Shown here: one piece after another, positions 33,814-42,055 of the stretch
Position numbering within the stretch: position 1 is the first letter of the stretch
How the letters are laid out: each line of letters begins with the position of its first letter
Made by a program: the position numbers and the translations under genes
DNA from: Cupriavidus agavae
Lineage (GTDB): Bacteria > Pseudomonadota > Gammaproteobacteria > Burkholderiales > Burkholderiaceae
NCBI RefSeq assembly: GCF_004217045.1
Contig: NZ_SGXM01000006.1
Span: 62,001-126,000 of the forward strand
Reading direction: 5' to 3'
Length of the DNA: 64,000 nucleotides
The notes under the pieces: model-generated
Database searches by the model: none
The model's input: only the letters and a program-made list of their open reading frames with translations
Told to the model about the DNA's origin: nothing

Positions 33814-34584
33814 ATGGAACCTGTACTTGTGGAACGTGAAGGCAGCGTGGCCATCGTGACGTTGCACCGCCCGGAGCGGATGAATGCGGTCAATGACGCG
33901 CTGCGGGGCGCCCTGATTGACACGCTGGGTCGTCTCAATGCTGAGCCCTTGGTTGGCGCGGTGGTGTTGGTGGGCGCTGGCGGCCGAGCCTTCTGCGCGG
34001 GCCAGGATCTAGATGAAGCGGCATCGGTGACGTGGCAACAGATCGTACCGTGGCTGAACCGTCAACGAGCGATGTACCAGGCCGTCCGAGACTTGGATAA
34101 GCCATGCGTGGCCGCAGTGCATGGCGTGGCAGCCGGAGCAGGCTTCCAGCTCGCGCTGTGTGCGGACTGGCGTCTGACTACGCCAGAGAGCCGTTGGGGC
34201 CAGCCCGAAGTCAAGGCAGGACTGGCAAGCATCGTCGGGTCGTACCTGATGACACTGCATGTCGGGCACACCCACAACGTCCAGATGTCGCTGTCAGGCG
34301 AACTTGTGTCAGGGCAGCGCGCCTATGAGATTGGCCTGGTGACCGCCCTGCATACCGAAGAAGACTTGCTCGACGCGGCGCTGGCTCGGGCCCGGACATT
34401 GGCAGCGTTGCCGGCGACCTCCGTTCGGTTGTCAAAGCAGCGGCTGCGCGCCATGACGCAGCCAGGGTTTGACGAAGCCTGTGTGGCGGGCATCCGGGCG
34501 CAGCTCGAATGCTATGCCGACGGGGAGCCACAACGTGTGATGGGCGAGTTTTTAAGAAAAAGGCAGCAAAGGGAAATGCAATGA
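33814..34584 (+). CDS. enoyl-CoA hydratase/isomerase family protein (1)
   Basis: The 256-residue crotonase-fold protein starts at ATG 33814, one base after the ligase stop. The two oxyanion-hole regions are visible: RAFCAGQDLDE and VHGVAAGAGFQLALCADWRL. The PEVKAGLASIVGSYLMTLHV stretch replaces the usual G-x-x-P-D-x-G-G, so the acidic catalytic residues differ from a plain hydratase and the chemistry may be isomerisation, hydration or ring/thioester cleavage. It acts on the acyl-CoA made by the ligase just upstream. The stop overlaps the aldehyde dehydrogenase start by four bases (ATGA). Confidence 0.92.
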   Translation: MEPVLVEREGSVAIVTLHRPERMNAVNDALRGALIDTLGRLNAEPLVGAVVLVGAGGRAFCAGQDLDEAASVTWQQIVPWLNRQRAMYQAVRDLDKPCVAAVHGVAAGAGFQLALCADWRLTTPESRWGQPEVKAGLASIVGSYLMTLHVGHTHNVQMSLSGELVSGQRAYEIGLVTALHTEEDLLDAALARARTLAALPATSVRLSKQRLRAMTQPGFDEACVAGIRAQLECYADGEPQRVMGEFLRKRQQREMQ

Positions 34585-35999
34585 TCCAATGGGACGAACA
34601 CTTTATCGACGGCGCACGATGTCAGGTAGGAGGCGGGCGCACCGTACCAATCCATGATTCTGCGACGGAAGCAATCCTGGGCGACGTCCACCTGGGTAGC
34701 GCCAGCGATGTCCAACGTGCCGTAGATGCTGCCCGGCGGGCGCTCCCGGACTGGCAGCGGATTGGCGTGCAGGCGCGTGCCTCGATGCTGTACCGCGTGG
34801 CCGACGCGCTGGAAAGCCTGGGCCAATCGCTTGCGGGTGATATCTCGCGCGAGGTTGGGATGCCGCTAAAACTGTCGCAGCGCATCCAGGTTGACGCGCC
34901 GATCGCAGTATGGCGAGCCACCGCAGCGCTAGCGGATACTCACTCGTTTGTCAGCGAGGCGGCTAACTCAAGGATAACGATGGTACCGGTGGGTGTCGTT
35001 GCCGCGATTACACCGTGGAACTATCCGCTGCACCAGATCACTGGAAAGGTTGCGCCAGCATTGCTGGCAGGCTGCACCGTCATTCTCAAGCCCTCAGAAC
35101 TCGCACCGGCGGCTTCGGCATGTCTGATGACAGCGTGCGAGCAGGCAGGCCTGCCGTCGGGCGTGCTGAACATCGTGCAAGGCGACGCGGAGGTGGGCGA
35201 GGCGTTAGTGACGCATCCCGATGTTCAGATGGTGTCGTTCACAGGTTCGACGCCCGTCGGCCGGAAGGTAGCAGCGCTGGCGGCGGGCGATATGAAGCGG
35301 ATATCCATGGAGCTCGGCGGGAAGTCGGCCGCCGTCGTCCTGCCTGGCGCAGACCTTGGAAAAGCTGTGAAGGCCACGGTCGCCTCCTGCTTTCTCAATT
35401 CCGGGCAGACGTGCAGTGCTATCACACGGATGATCGTATCACGCGCGGACTATCCGAAATGTCGCGAGCTTCTTGCTGAGGCGGTTGGGAAGATGGTCAT
35501 GGGTGATCCGGCCCATGAATCGACACGGATTGGCCCGCTACTGTCCGCGTTGCAGCGCGAGCGCGTTCAGGCCCACCTGACAGACGCGGAGCAGGCTGGA
35601 TTCGATCGCATTGCCGGCGGCCCCGATGCAGCTGTGCCAGGCCAGGGCTACTTCGTCGCGCCCACCATCTACGGCGATGTGTCACCCACGAGTCGGCTCG
35701 CCACGGAGGAAGTCTTTGGTCCCGTGCTGGCGATACTTTGCTACGACACGGTAGAGGAAGCCGTTGCACTGGCAAATGGCACCCGCTATGGGCTGGCAGC
35801 CGCCGTATGGGCCGCGGAGGATGGTGACGCTGAAAAGGTAGCCAACTTGCTACGCGCCGGTCAGGTTGACATCAACGGCGCCAGGTTCAACCCTCGCGCG
35901 CCCTTTGGCGGCTTCGGGATGTCCGGCGTAGGGCGCGAAGGCGGGGTCTATGGGCTTGAGGAGTTCTTGGAGCCGCGGGCCGTTCAGTTCCCTGGCTAA
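34581..35999 (+). CDS. aldehyde dehydrogenase
   Basis: The 472-residue protein starts at ATG 34581, overlapping the previous stop. Motifs are in the usual order: PWNYPLHQITGKVAPALLAG, the NAD-binding FTGSTPVGRKV, catalytic Glu244 in MELGGKSAAVV and catalytic Cys278 in NSGQTCSA. The end (APFGGFGMSGVGREGGVYGL) is standard for the family. It oxidises an aldehyde to an acid with NAD(P). Within this operon it likely handles an aldehyde formed after or before the CoA steps, though the order of reactions cannot be read from the sequence. Confidence 0.94.
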   Translation: MIQWDEHFIDGARCQVGGGRTVPIHDSATEAILGDVHLGSASDVQRAVDAARRALPDWQRIGVQARASMLYRVADALESLGQSLAGDISREVGMPLKLSQRIQVDAPIAVWRATAALADTHSFVSEAANSRITMVPVGVVAAITPWNYPLHQITGKVAPALLAGCTVILKPSELAPAASACLMTACEQAGLPSGVLNIVQGDAEVGEALVTHPDVQMVSFTGSTPVGRKVAALAAGDMKRISMELGGKSAAVVLPGADLGKAVKATVASCFLNSGQTCSAITRMIVSRADYPKCRELLAEAVGKMVMGDPAHESTRIGPLLSALQRERVQAHLTDAEQAGFDRIAGGPDAAVPGQGYFVAPTIYGDVSPTSRLATEEVFGPVLAILCYDTVEEAVALANGTRYGLAAAVWAAEDGDAEKVANLLRAGQVDINGARFNPRAPFGGFGMSGVGREGGVYGLEEFLEPRAVQFPG

Positions 36000-36026
36000 A
36001 CACTCATGGCTATTTAGGATCTCAGC

Positions 36027-36845
36027 ATGTATAGAGAAATTTCAGTTGCGCGGTCGGACAGCAGCGCACACGTTGCCGTCGTGACGATGAATCGACCAGA
36101 CAAGCTCAATGCTCTCACCAAGGTGATGGAAGCCGAGCTGCGCGACGCGATGGAAGCCGCCGATTGCGACGAGAGCGTCCGGGTCATTGTGCTCACGGGC
36201 GCCGGGAAAGGATTCTGCGCAGGCATGGACATCAATGAGCTCGAGATTCTGCCTCCGGGAGATATCCGCGCCGCTCAGTGGATGCGTCCCTACGATATGA
36301 ACCGCCGGGCCGACTTCCAGAGCCGCTACGGATACTTCCCGGCAGTGCGCAAGCCCGTCATCTCCGCCATCAATGGAGCCGCAGCCGGCTTGGGGTTGGT
36401 CTTTGCACTCTACAGTGACATGCGCTTTGCCAGCAGGAGGGCTGCGTTCAGCACAGCCTTCGCCAGACGCGGGCTGATCGCCGAGCATGGCATCTCATGG
36501 CTGCTCCCACGCGTCGTAGGGCCAGGGCATGCTGCGGATCTGCTGCTTTCCGCTCGCAAAGTCTCTGCCGAGGAGGCCTTAGAAATGAGGCTCGTCGACC
36601 GCCTATGCGAACCGGACGAATTAATGACACATACGCTGGAATACGCCGCTGATCTTGCGGAGAACGTGTCGCCTCGTTCAGTTCGCGTCATCAAGCGCCA
36701 GCTGTGGGAGCAGCAGTTTCAGACGCTGGGGGAGGCCACCCAGATGGCCAATGCCGAGATGTTCGATAGCATCCAGAGCGAGGACTTTACGGAAGGCGTT
36801 GCCCATTTCATCGAGCGTCGTCAGGCGCGATTCAGTGGACGGTAG
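36027..36845 (+). CDS. enoyl-CoA hydratase/isomerase family protein (2)
   Basis: The 272-residue crotonase-fold protein starts at ATG 36027, 27 bases after the dehydrogenase. Oxyanion-hole regions are GKGFCAGMDINELEILPPGD and INGAAAGLGLVFALYSDMRF. The following AFARRGLIAEHGISWLLPRV keeps an acidic residue (GLIAEHG) as in the E-H-G-x-S-W subgroup of hydratases. It is the last gene of the plus-strand operon; a second, different crotonase two genes upstream implies two distinct steps. No terminator was seen after it, but the next 290 bases are empty. Confidence 0.93.
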   Translation: MYREISVARSDSSAHVAVVTMNRPDKLNALTKVMEAELRDAMEAADCDESVRVIVLTGAGKGFCAGMDINELEILPPGDIRAAQWMRPYDMNRRADFQSRYGYFPAVRKPVISAINGAAAGLGLVFALYSDMRFASRRAAFSTAFARRGLIAEHGISWLLPRVVGPGHAADLLLSARKVSAEEALEMRLVDRLCEPDELMTHTLEYAADLAENVSPRSVRVIKRQLWEQQFQTLGEATQMANAEMFDSIQSEDFTEGVAHFIERRQARFSGR

Positions 36846-37139
36846 TCGATCTTATGGATGAAATGCCCATGAGGGCGTCTAAAAGAACCGCGGCATGCTG
36901 ATCCGTGCGAGCCGGCAATTTCTGTTGAGTTTGGTGCTGCCGCCAGCGCTGCATCGCACTGGCCGCATCGAGCCCGTATGCCACTCAAGCAGAATATGGG
37001 CAGCCTGCTGCGCACGCGCCCCCAAGCTGGCAATCGCGAATCGGCTCAATTTGACCAGTGGTTAATACTATAATCGGTGCCAAATCGAACACAGTCGACC
37101 GCGCTGAAGCGCGGGTTGATGTGCAGCCGCCCCCGAGGG
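36846..37139. other. intergenic before cassette copy 2
   Basis: About 290 bases with no gene recognised; it marks the switch from the catabolic operon to the four-gene cassette. Confidence 0.4.
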
Positions 37140-37166
37140 TTGACGTCATCTTGCGGCTGCTATGAT
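37140..37166 (+). promoter_or_regulatory. promoter-like element of cassette copy 2
   Basis: TTGACG at 37140-37145 and TATGAT at 37161-37166 with a 15-base spacer (TCATCTTGCGGCTGC) match the element before copy 1 at 2423-2449, which differs by a few bases in the spacer. Confidence 0.5.
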
Positions 37167-37221
37167 GACTGTGTCACCTTGAAGTCGCCATTCTGGGGTC
37201 AAGAATCCTTTAGTGAGGCCA

Positions 37222-37485
37222 ATGACCAAGTGCCCGTCGAACCTGTTCGTGTTGCGGTCGCAAAGTGGCGAAGGTTGGGTTCTCCCAAACGGTGATTCGT
37301 TCTGTGCGAGCTGCGAAGACCTGGTTGCTTGGGCAGAACTGTATCGAGCCGAGACGACAGGGGCGACATTCGGCGGATACTGCTTGTACATGGAGCGACT
37401 AGGCGGCTCCGCGGTTGATGATGTACCGCGAAAGTATTTGGTGAAGTATTTTGATGTCCGTCAGCAAGGGACCATATGGAAATGA
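37222..37485 (+). CDS. zinc-ribbon-like protein with altered N-terminus (cassette gene 1, copy 2)
   Basis: The C-terminal 70 residues (SGEGWVLPNGDSFCASCEDL, then VAWAELYRAETTGATFGGYC and VPRKYLVKYFDV) match copy 1. The N-terminal cysteine pair is out of frame: RTCSCCGRKVA can be read in another frame, and one base is missing in the GTGGCGAAGG where copy 1 has GTGGCCGAGG. Translation from the ATG at 37222 gives a protein that keeps only the second C-x2-C, so zinc binding is doubtful. The stop overlaps the next gene's start by ten bases, unlike copy 1. It is probably damaged, or the missing base is a sequencing error. Confidence 0.55.
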   Translation: MTKCPSNLFVLRSQSGEGWVLPNGDSFCASCEDLVAWAELYRAETTGATFGGYCLYMERLGGSAVDDVPRKYLVKYFDVRQQGTIWK

Positions 37486-37739
37486 CGCTCGAGCAGGTAA
37501 AGCAGATCTACCGAGAATCGATCGACCCCTTGGCAAAGGATGCCGAGGGTGCGGAATGGTGGGGGTCCGTCGCTGCTAACGTGAGGGGCGTGGTGAGAGC
37601 TCCCAGTCTGAGCGAAGCAGCAGGAATTATCCAATGGTGGCATTCGGGATGGGAGTGGAGTCAGGTTCGCCACAGTGCGTCCGATGCCGCCCAGCGAGTC
37701 CGTGACGCCGCTCAAGCCCTAGGCTGGTCAGCCGCGTAG
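37476..37739 (+). CDS. hypothetical 87-residue protein (cassette gene 2, copy 2)
   Basis: The product begins MEMTLEQVKQIYRESIDPLA and contains the same IIQWWHSGWEWSQV core as copy 1 at 2818-3081. The two proteins have equal length and differ mainly in the loops and the last helix. The start lies inside the end of cassette gene 1. No signal peptide, no membrane segment, no recognised family. Same length and a preserved tryptophan core in both copies argue that the protein is functional. Confidence 0.65.
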   Translation: MEMTLEQVKQIYRESIDPLAKDAEGAEWWGSVAANVRGVVRAPSLSEAAGIIQWWHSGWEWSQVRHSASDAAQRVRDAAQALGWSAA

Positions 37740-37845
37740 AGAACGAGACAAGAGACGGTTCGACCTCAGCCCACTGCTCGCAACCAGCTATATAACTAGC
37801 GCAACAGCTGTCATCGATACTCTGCTTAATTTGTGAGGTACTCCC

Positions 37846-38061
37846 GTGAAGTCCGACAAGCCCTTGGCAGATGGCCGCTATCGCGCAAGATGCAAGGAGG
37901 CGAATGCCATCCAGGCGCTGCTTGCCGGTCATTCGGCAGTCTTTCCTGACGCTGACGTTGTGGTCAAAGACGGCTGGGCGAATTTTTACCGTGATGGGAA
38001 GAAAGTCTGGTCGTGCAACCCGCAATACGCGGCGCTGCACTTCCTGATCGAGCCGAAATGA
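37846..38061 (+). CDS. small WANFYRDG-type protein (cassette gene 3, copy 2)
   Basis: The 71-residue protein starts with GTG, as in copy 1, and reads KSDKPLADGRYRARCKEANA, then VVVKDGWANFYRDGKKVWSC and NPQYAALHFLIEPK. It is about 85 percent identical to the copy at 3161-3376 by eye and shares a core pattern with 18313-18561. Its stop overlaps the start of gene 4 (ATGA at 38058), so the last two genes are translationally coupled. The function is unknown. Confidence 0.7.
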   Translation: MKSDKPLADGRYRARCKEANAIQALLAGHSAVFPDADVVVKDGWANFYRDGKKVWSCNPQYAALHFLIEPK

Positions 38062-38339
38062 CCCATGCGGACTGCATGACGGAGACTAGAGTGCTGACCC
38101 CCTATCAATCCGCACACATATCGAAGGTCTATCCTGAGTGTCGCGCCGACATGCGCCACTATTTTGAAACGGGAGCGCAGGTCGTGGTATACAGGCAGCA
38201 CGAGTGCGGCGACGACGTTCTGCCGTTTGCACTCGCCGTGTCAGGGACCGATTTTTGGATCGATTGCTGTGAGTCGCCGCGAGCAGCGTTGACCCTCGCA
38301 TCGAAACTCGGACTCGAGGTCGTCAAGGTCTCAGTTTGA
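38058..38339 (+). CDS. hypothetical protein (cassette gene 4, copy 2)
   Basis: The 93-residue protein starts at ATG 38058 inside the previous stop codon; a second ATG at 38076 is also possible. The sequence YQSAHISKVYPECRADMRHY, then FETGAQVVVYRQHECGDDVL and FALAVSGTDFWIDCCESPRA suggests a small mixed alpha/beta fold with several cysteines and histidines. Copy 1 (3391-3644) is frameshifted, so this is the only intact version in the window. No signal peptide. The family is not recognised. Confidence 0.6.
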   Translation: MTHADCMTETRVLTPYQSAHISKVYPECRADMRHYFETGAQVVVYRQHECGDDVLPFALAVSGTDFWIDCCESPRAALTLASKLGLEVVKVSV

Positions 38340-38613
38340 GAATTGCCAGCAGTGGACAACGCCGTGTACGGGATCGGCGCGCACCTGGCCGGCTCGCGCG
38401 GCCGATCTCCGGCATCTTGAACTCACGCACTTCGCTGCCATCTATTGGCGTTCGCTTCGCCTCCGTGCAGTAAGACGCTAGATGTACAAATGGCGCCCGC
38501 TCGGCTTCTGCAGCAGGCGCCGGCGAACTACCTCCCCAAACGTGCTGACGCTGCGATGCTCGCGTCCTTTGTTGGGGCGCAGCCCTTACCGTTTGCCGGC
38601 CCCTCAATCGCAT

Positions 38614-39210
38614 TTACTCTTGAGATAGCTGCAGCACGTTGGCACCGATCCGGGGATCTATCGCGCGGTCGAGGCGTTGCCCGTGCACGGAGACCGTCAC
38701 TTCAAGCGAGCCTGTCCCAACCTCCATCGCTAGAATGTGGCCGCCGTACGTATCGAATTTGCTATCACCGGCCACGCCATGGATATGGATCGAAGGCTTT
38801 CCTTCCTTCCACGCCAAGCTGCCGACCACGCTGGCCATTTCCACGTCACGATAGGTCTTGGGGTTGAACTGCTGCTTACCCGCGTCCCAGAATCCAAAGG
38901 TCACGTGGGCGAAGCCGATTGCGGACAGGCTGGCGCTTGGAATCTTCTCGCACGCCGCGAAAACGGCTAGCCGCTCCAGTACGTTGTCTCCCATGCGTAG
39001 CACGAGAAGGTAACCGGTTGGCGTCTGGATATATCGCTTGACGTTCGCATAGTTACCGTTCTCGGATGGCACCCGCAACATCCCGTTGCACCCACCCGAC
39101 GTTGTCTGCTGGGATTGAGCACGAGCCGGTTGCATGGCGACGAATGCGGTCATGGCTGTCATCGTGAGTACGGTCGCAGCTCGACGGGACCAGGCTAATC
39201 CTTGGTTCAT
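38614..39210 (-). CDS. exported PPC/DUF296-domain protein
   Basis: The 198-residue precursor has a signal peptide (TMTAMTAFVAMQPARAQ) with a cleavage site after ARA near residue 32, so the mature protein is periplasmic. The body is a PPC (DUF296) domain: VLRMGDNVLERLAVFAACEK, SAIGFAHVTFGFWD, EMASVVGSLAWKEGKPSIHI followed by HGVAGD and GGHILAMEVGTGSLEVTV. The His residues in IHIHG and GGH may bind metal. In bacteria the domain's role is poorly known; some relatives accompany TRAP or TTT transport genes. It is the last gene of the minus-strand operon, 40 bases after the TRAP large permease. Confidence 0.88.
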   Translation of the reverse strand: MNQGLAWSRRAATVLTMTAMTAFVAMQPARAQSQQTTSGGCNGMLRVPSENGNYANVKRYIQTPTGYLLVLRMGDNVLERLAVFAACEKIPSASLSAIGFAHVTFGFWDAGKQQFNPKTYRDVEMASVVGSLAWKEGKPSIHIHGVAGDSKFDTYGGHILAMEVGTGSLEVTVSVHGQRLDRAIDPRIGANVLQLSQE

Positions 39211-39250
39211 TTCAATCTCCTTCTCGGTATGGTTGTTGGAAAAGGCGGGT

Positions 39251-40528
39251 TCAGTGCAGCCATGCGGCCGGCACGAGGATCAGCTGTGGGAACAGGACGA
39301 ACAGGAACATGAGTGCGGTCAGGCTGAGCAAGAATGGCCAGACCCCGCCAATGACGCTGTCCAGACTGCAGCGCGACGTACCAGCCACGACGTTCAGCAC
39401 GGTGCCGACCGGAGGGGTGAGTAGCCCAATAGCGTTGTTCAGCACAAACATCACGCCGAAGTAGACCGGATCGATCCCTGCCTTGGTGATGACCGGCATC
39501 AGGATCGGCGTCATGATCAGCACCGTCGGCATCAGGTCCAGCGCCGTGCCCACCACGATCACCAGAAGCATGATGATGAACATGAGAAGGATCTGGTTGC
39601 CGATGAACGGTTCGAGCAATGCAGTCACCTGCGCCGGGATGTTCGCGATGGTGATGAGCCAAGCGGATACCAGAGCGCAAGCCACGAGGAACAGCACTGT
39701 GCTGGATGTCTTGGCGGCTGTGACAATGATCTCAGGGACCTTGCGCATCGAGAGTTCGCCATACACAAGACGGCCCACCACTATCGCGTACACGACAGCC
39801 ACGACGGCGGCCTCGGTAGGGGTGAATGCGCCGATCTTCATGCCGCCGATGATGACTACCGGCAACACCAGTGCCCAAACGCCTTCCCTCAGCGCGCGCA
39901 ACAAGCGGCGAGCCGAAAAAGTTTCGGTCTGAGCGAAGGTCTCCCTGCGTGCGCAGAAGTACCAGGTGGCGGCGAGTGTCAGCGCCATCATGGCGCCCGG
40001 CGCGATGCCGGCGAGAAACAACTTCGTGATCGAGACCTGGGCCACTACGCCGAATACCACAATGGCGATGGAAGGCGGAATGACGGGCGCGATGATGCCG
40101 CCTGCGGCAATCAGGCCTGCGGCACGTGGTACGTTGTACCCGGCACCTCGCATCATCGGTATCAATAGCGCGGCTACCGCAGCGGTATCGGCCACTGCCG
40201 AGCCGGAGATGCTCGCCACGACAGTGGCTGCAATGATTGCAACGTACCCCAGGCCGCCGCGGACATGACCTACCGCGGCTTCTGCCACGCGTACTATCCG
40301 GCGGGAGAGACCCCCGGCGTTCATCAGTTCTCCGGCCAGCATGAAGAATGGCACGGCCATCAGAGGGTAGTTGTTGACGCCCTCCAGCATGGTTTGCGCG
40401 AGGATTTGCGTGTCGAAGTTGCCAAGATGCAGCATCAGCACGACTCCGGAGGCCAGCAAGGCAAAGGCAATGGGCATTCCGATCGCCATCGCTCCCAGTA
40501 GGGAGCCCACGAAGAAGAAGATTGTCAT
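39251..40528 (-). CDS. TRAP transporter large permease (DctM type)
   Basis: The 425-residue protein has about twelve hydrophobic segments and the DctM family pattern GMPIAFALLASGVVLMLHLG near the start, then VPFFMLAGELMNAGGLSRRI, GGIIAPVIPPSIAIVVFGVV and LLTPPVGTVLNVVAGTSR near the end. It forms the channel subunit of a sodium-driven TRAP transporter with the small permease at 40547-41047 and the receptor at 42056-43042. The stop is followed 40 bases later by the PPC-domain gene. The transported solute is unknown but is probably a carboxylate. Confidence 0.94.
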   Translation of the reverse strand: MTIFFFVGSLLGAMAIGMPIAFALLASGVVLMLHLGNFDTQILAQTMLEGVNNYPLMAVPFFMLAGELMNAGGLSRRIVRVAEAAVGHVRGGLGYVAIIAATVVASISGSAVADTAAVAALLIPMMRGAGYNVPRAAGLIAAGGIIAPVIPPSIAIVVFGVVAQVSITKLFLAGIAPGAMMALTLAATWYFCARRETFAQTETFSARRLLRALREGVWALVLPVVIIGGMKIGAFTPTEAAVVAVVYAIVVGRLVYGELSMRKVPEIIVTAAKTSSTVLFLVACALVSAWLITIANIPAQVTALLEPFIGNQILLMFIIMLLVIVVGTALDLMPTVLIMTPILMPVITKAGIDPVYFGVMFVLNNAIGLLTPPVGTVLNVVAGTSRCSLDSVIGGVWPFLLSLTALMFLFVLFPQLILVPAAWLH

Positions 40529-40546
40529 GATTCGTACTCCGTTCGG

Positions 40547-41047
40547 TTATTCCCCGCTGGGGCCCGATTGCGGCGTCAGTTCGCCAAGTGTCATACGCCC
40601 GCTCAGAAGCCGACCCAGCGACCATGCCAACATCGCCGTCATCCCCGCGCCGCAAAGCAGCAGGCAGGCGTAGACGAGTCCGAGCGGAACACCGGTCACG
40701 GGTGCCCGGTCGTCCATGCCGATCTGGACGATTTGCCAGGCGCCATGCGTCAGCAGCAGGCAGCATCCCAGGGCGGCTGCATCGGCCAGCAGCCGACACA
40801 GTCGCTGGCCGCCTGGGCTCAGTCGCGCCACGACGGTGTTCATGCCCAGATGAGCGCGGTCGTGCATGACCAATAGAGCGCCAAGCAACGTGAGCCACAT
40901 GAACAGGAATCGCGATGCCTCCTCAGAGAAGGCGATGCCCGTATTGAACACGTAGCGCAACACCACGTTTCCGAACACGAGTCCGATCATGGCAGTCATG
41001 AGAGCAACCATTACGCCATGGACGATACGAAAGGTGATGCGGTTCAT
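40547..41047 (-). CDS. TRAP transporter small permease (DctQ type)
   Basis: The 166-residue protein has four hydrophobic segments. The signature is FGNVVLRYVFNTGIAFSEEA followed by SRFLFMWLTLLGALLVMHDR and HLGMNTVVARL, which is the standard DctQ pattern. It starts at ATG 41047, whose codon overlaps the stop of the amidohydrolase gene upstream, so the two are coupled. It lies between the amidohydrolase and the large permease, 18 bases before the latter. Confidence 0.93.
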   Translation of the reverse strand: MNRITFRIVHGVMVALMTAMIGLVFGNVVLRYVFNTGIAFSEEASRFLFMWLTLLGALLVMHDRAHLGMNTVVARLSPGGQRLCRLLADAAALGCCLLLTHGAWQIVQIGMDDRAPVTGVPLGLVYACLLLCGAGMTAMLAWSLGRLLSGRMTLGELTPQSGPSGE

Positions 41048-42024
41048 GCTTGTACTCCTGCTGGGCGCCTCGAGGATTTCGTGTCGACTAACGCGTCCAC
41101 CGGCGTCTCGCCGCGAGCGACGCGGTAGAAGTCCAGCGCGTTGTCTCGCCAGATGCCGCGTGACTGCACGGCGTCGAGTCTCGCCATTGCCTCGCTCATG
41201 GTGGCGATGATCTCGGCGGTATTGGCGCGCAACCCTGAAACAGGCAGGTTGCTGGCGAACATGCAACGTTCGGCGCCGAAGACGTCGATCGCATGCCGAA
41301 TCACCCGAACATTGTCGGCGCGGTCCCAAGGCTTGCCGGGTAGGCCAAACTCGGAGAGCTTTACATGTACCTCCGGAATGCTCGCCAGCAAGCGCATGCC
41401 ACGCAGCCATTGCGCGAGGCCAGCCTCGGAGCGGTCCCAGGGAAGCCCGGTGTGCTCCACGGCGACGCGCAGGCCCGGCACCGTGGCGATGAGTTCGGCG
41501 GCTTCCTCCAGATGCCAGAACGGAACGCGCAGATCCCATGCAAGCCCACGTGCGGCCAGTGCTTCGAGGCCGGCCCGCCAGCGCGGGTCTTGCAGGCTTC
41601 CCGCTTGCTGTCGCACGTCACGCGTGGCAGTCGCAGCGATTTGCGGCTTGCACCGTACGCCACGTACAAGCGGATAGGCTGTCTGTTCGCGCAGGCTGGC
41701 GTCGTGCCCCGCGTCCAGCAGGTCCACATGCGCCACGACCGCGCTCGGGAAGCCGTGGCGTGCATGCTGCTCGTGAAGCCAGATCGTTTCGGCCAGCGAC
41801 TCGCTGCGCTCCCGCTCGGCTTCCACATGGACGGTGCCATCGACATGCACGCCCGGCCAATGCGACAGGTAGTCGTCGACGCCAAAGTCGTGACACAGTG
41901 CTTCATACTCGCCCAGGAAGAAGGACTGTGGGTCGTAGCGGTCTTGCAGCCACGGGTAACGACCGGTACCAAGGTGCCAGAGATGGTGATGGGCATCGAC
42001 GATGGCCTCGGGATGGCTTGTCAT
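41044..42024 (-). CDS. amidohydrolase family protein (1), lactonase-like
   Basis: The 326-residue protein starts DAHHHLWHLGTGRYPWLQDR after a short leader (start at ATG 42024), with the metal-binding H-x-H of the amidohydrolase-2 (PF04909) fold. The end has ERCMFASNLPVSGLRAN, equivalent to the strand-8 Asp/Asn region in lactonases such as 2-pyrone-4,6-dicarboxylate lactonase; here the usual Asp is Asn or Pro-flanked, so the metal site may differ. It sits inside the TRAP transporter operon, which suggests that it hydrolyses a lactone or ring product of the imported substrate. A second copy is at 49985-50923. Confidence 0.9.
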   Translation of the reverse strand: MTSHPEAIVDAHHHLWHLGTGRYPWLQDRYDPQSFFLGEYEALCHDFGVDDYLSHWPGVHVDGTVHVEAERERSESLAETIWLHEQHARHGFPSAVVAHVDLLDAGHDASLREQTAYPLVRGVRCKPQIAATATRDVRQQAGSLQDPRWRAGLEALAARGLAWDLRVPFWHLEEAAELIATVPGLRVAVEHTGLPWDRSEAGLAQWLRGMRLLASIPEVHVKLSEFGLPGKPWDRADNVRVIRHAIDVFGAERCMFASNLPVSGLRANTAEIIATMSEAMARLDAVQSRGIWRDNALDFYRVARGETPVDALVDTKSSRRPAGVQA

Positions 42025-42055
42025 GGCGCTACTCCTCTGCAGGTCGCGATGTGGA

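Noticed and set aside
38445-38867. A 140-codon plus-strand frame near the PPC gene
   Set aside because: It overlaps the well-supported PPC-domain gene on the other strand and has no family match.
39732-40898. A 388-codon Arg/His-rich minus-strand frame over the TRAP permease
   Set aside because: It is the out-of-frame shadow of dctM-type and dctQ-type genes, with an extreme Arg/His composition.
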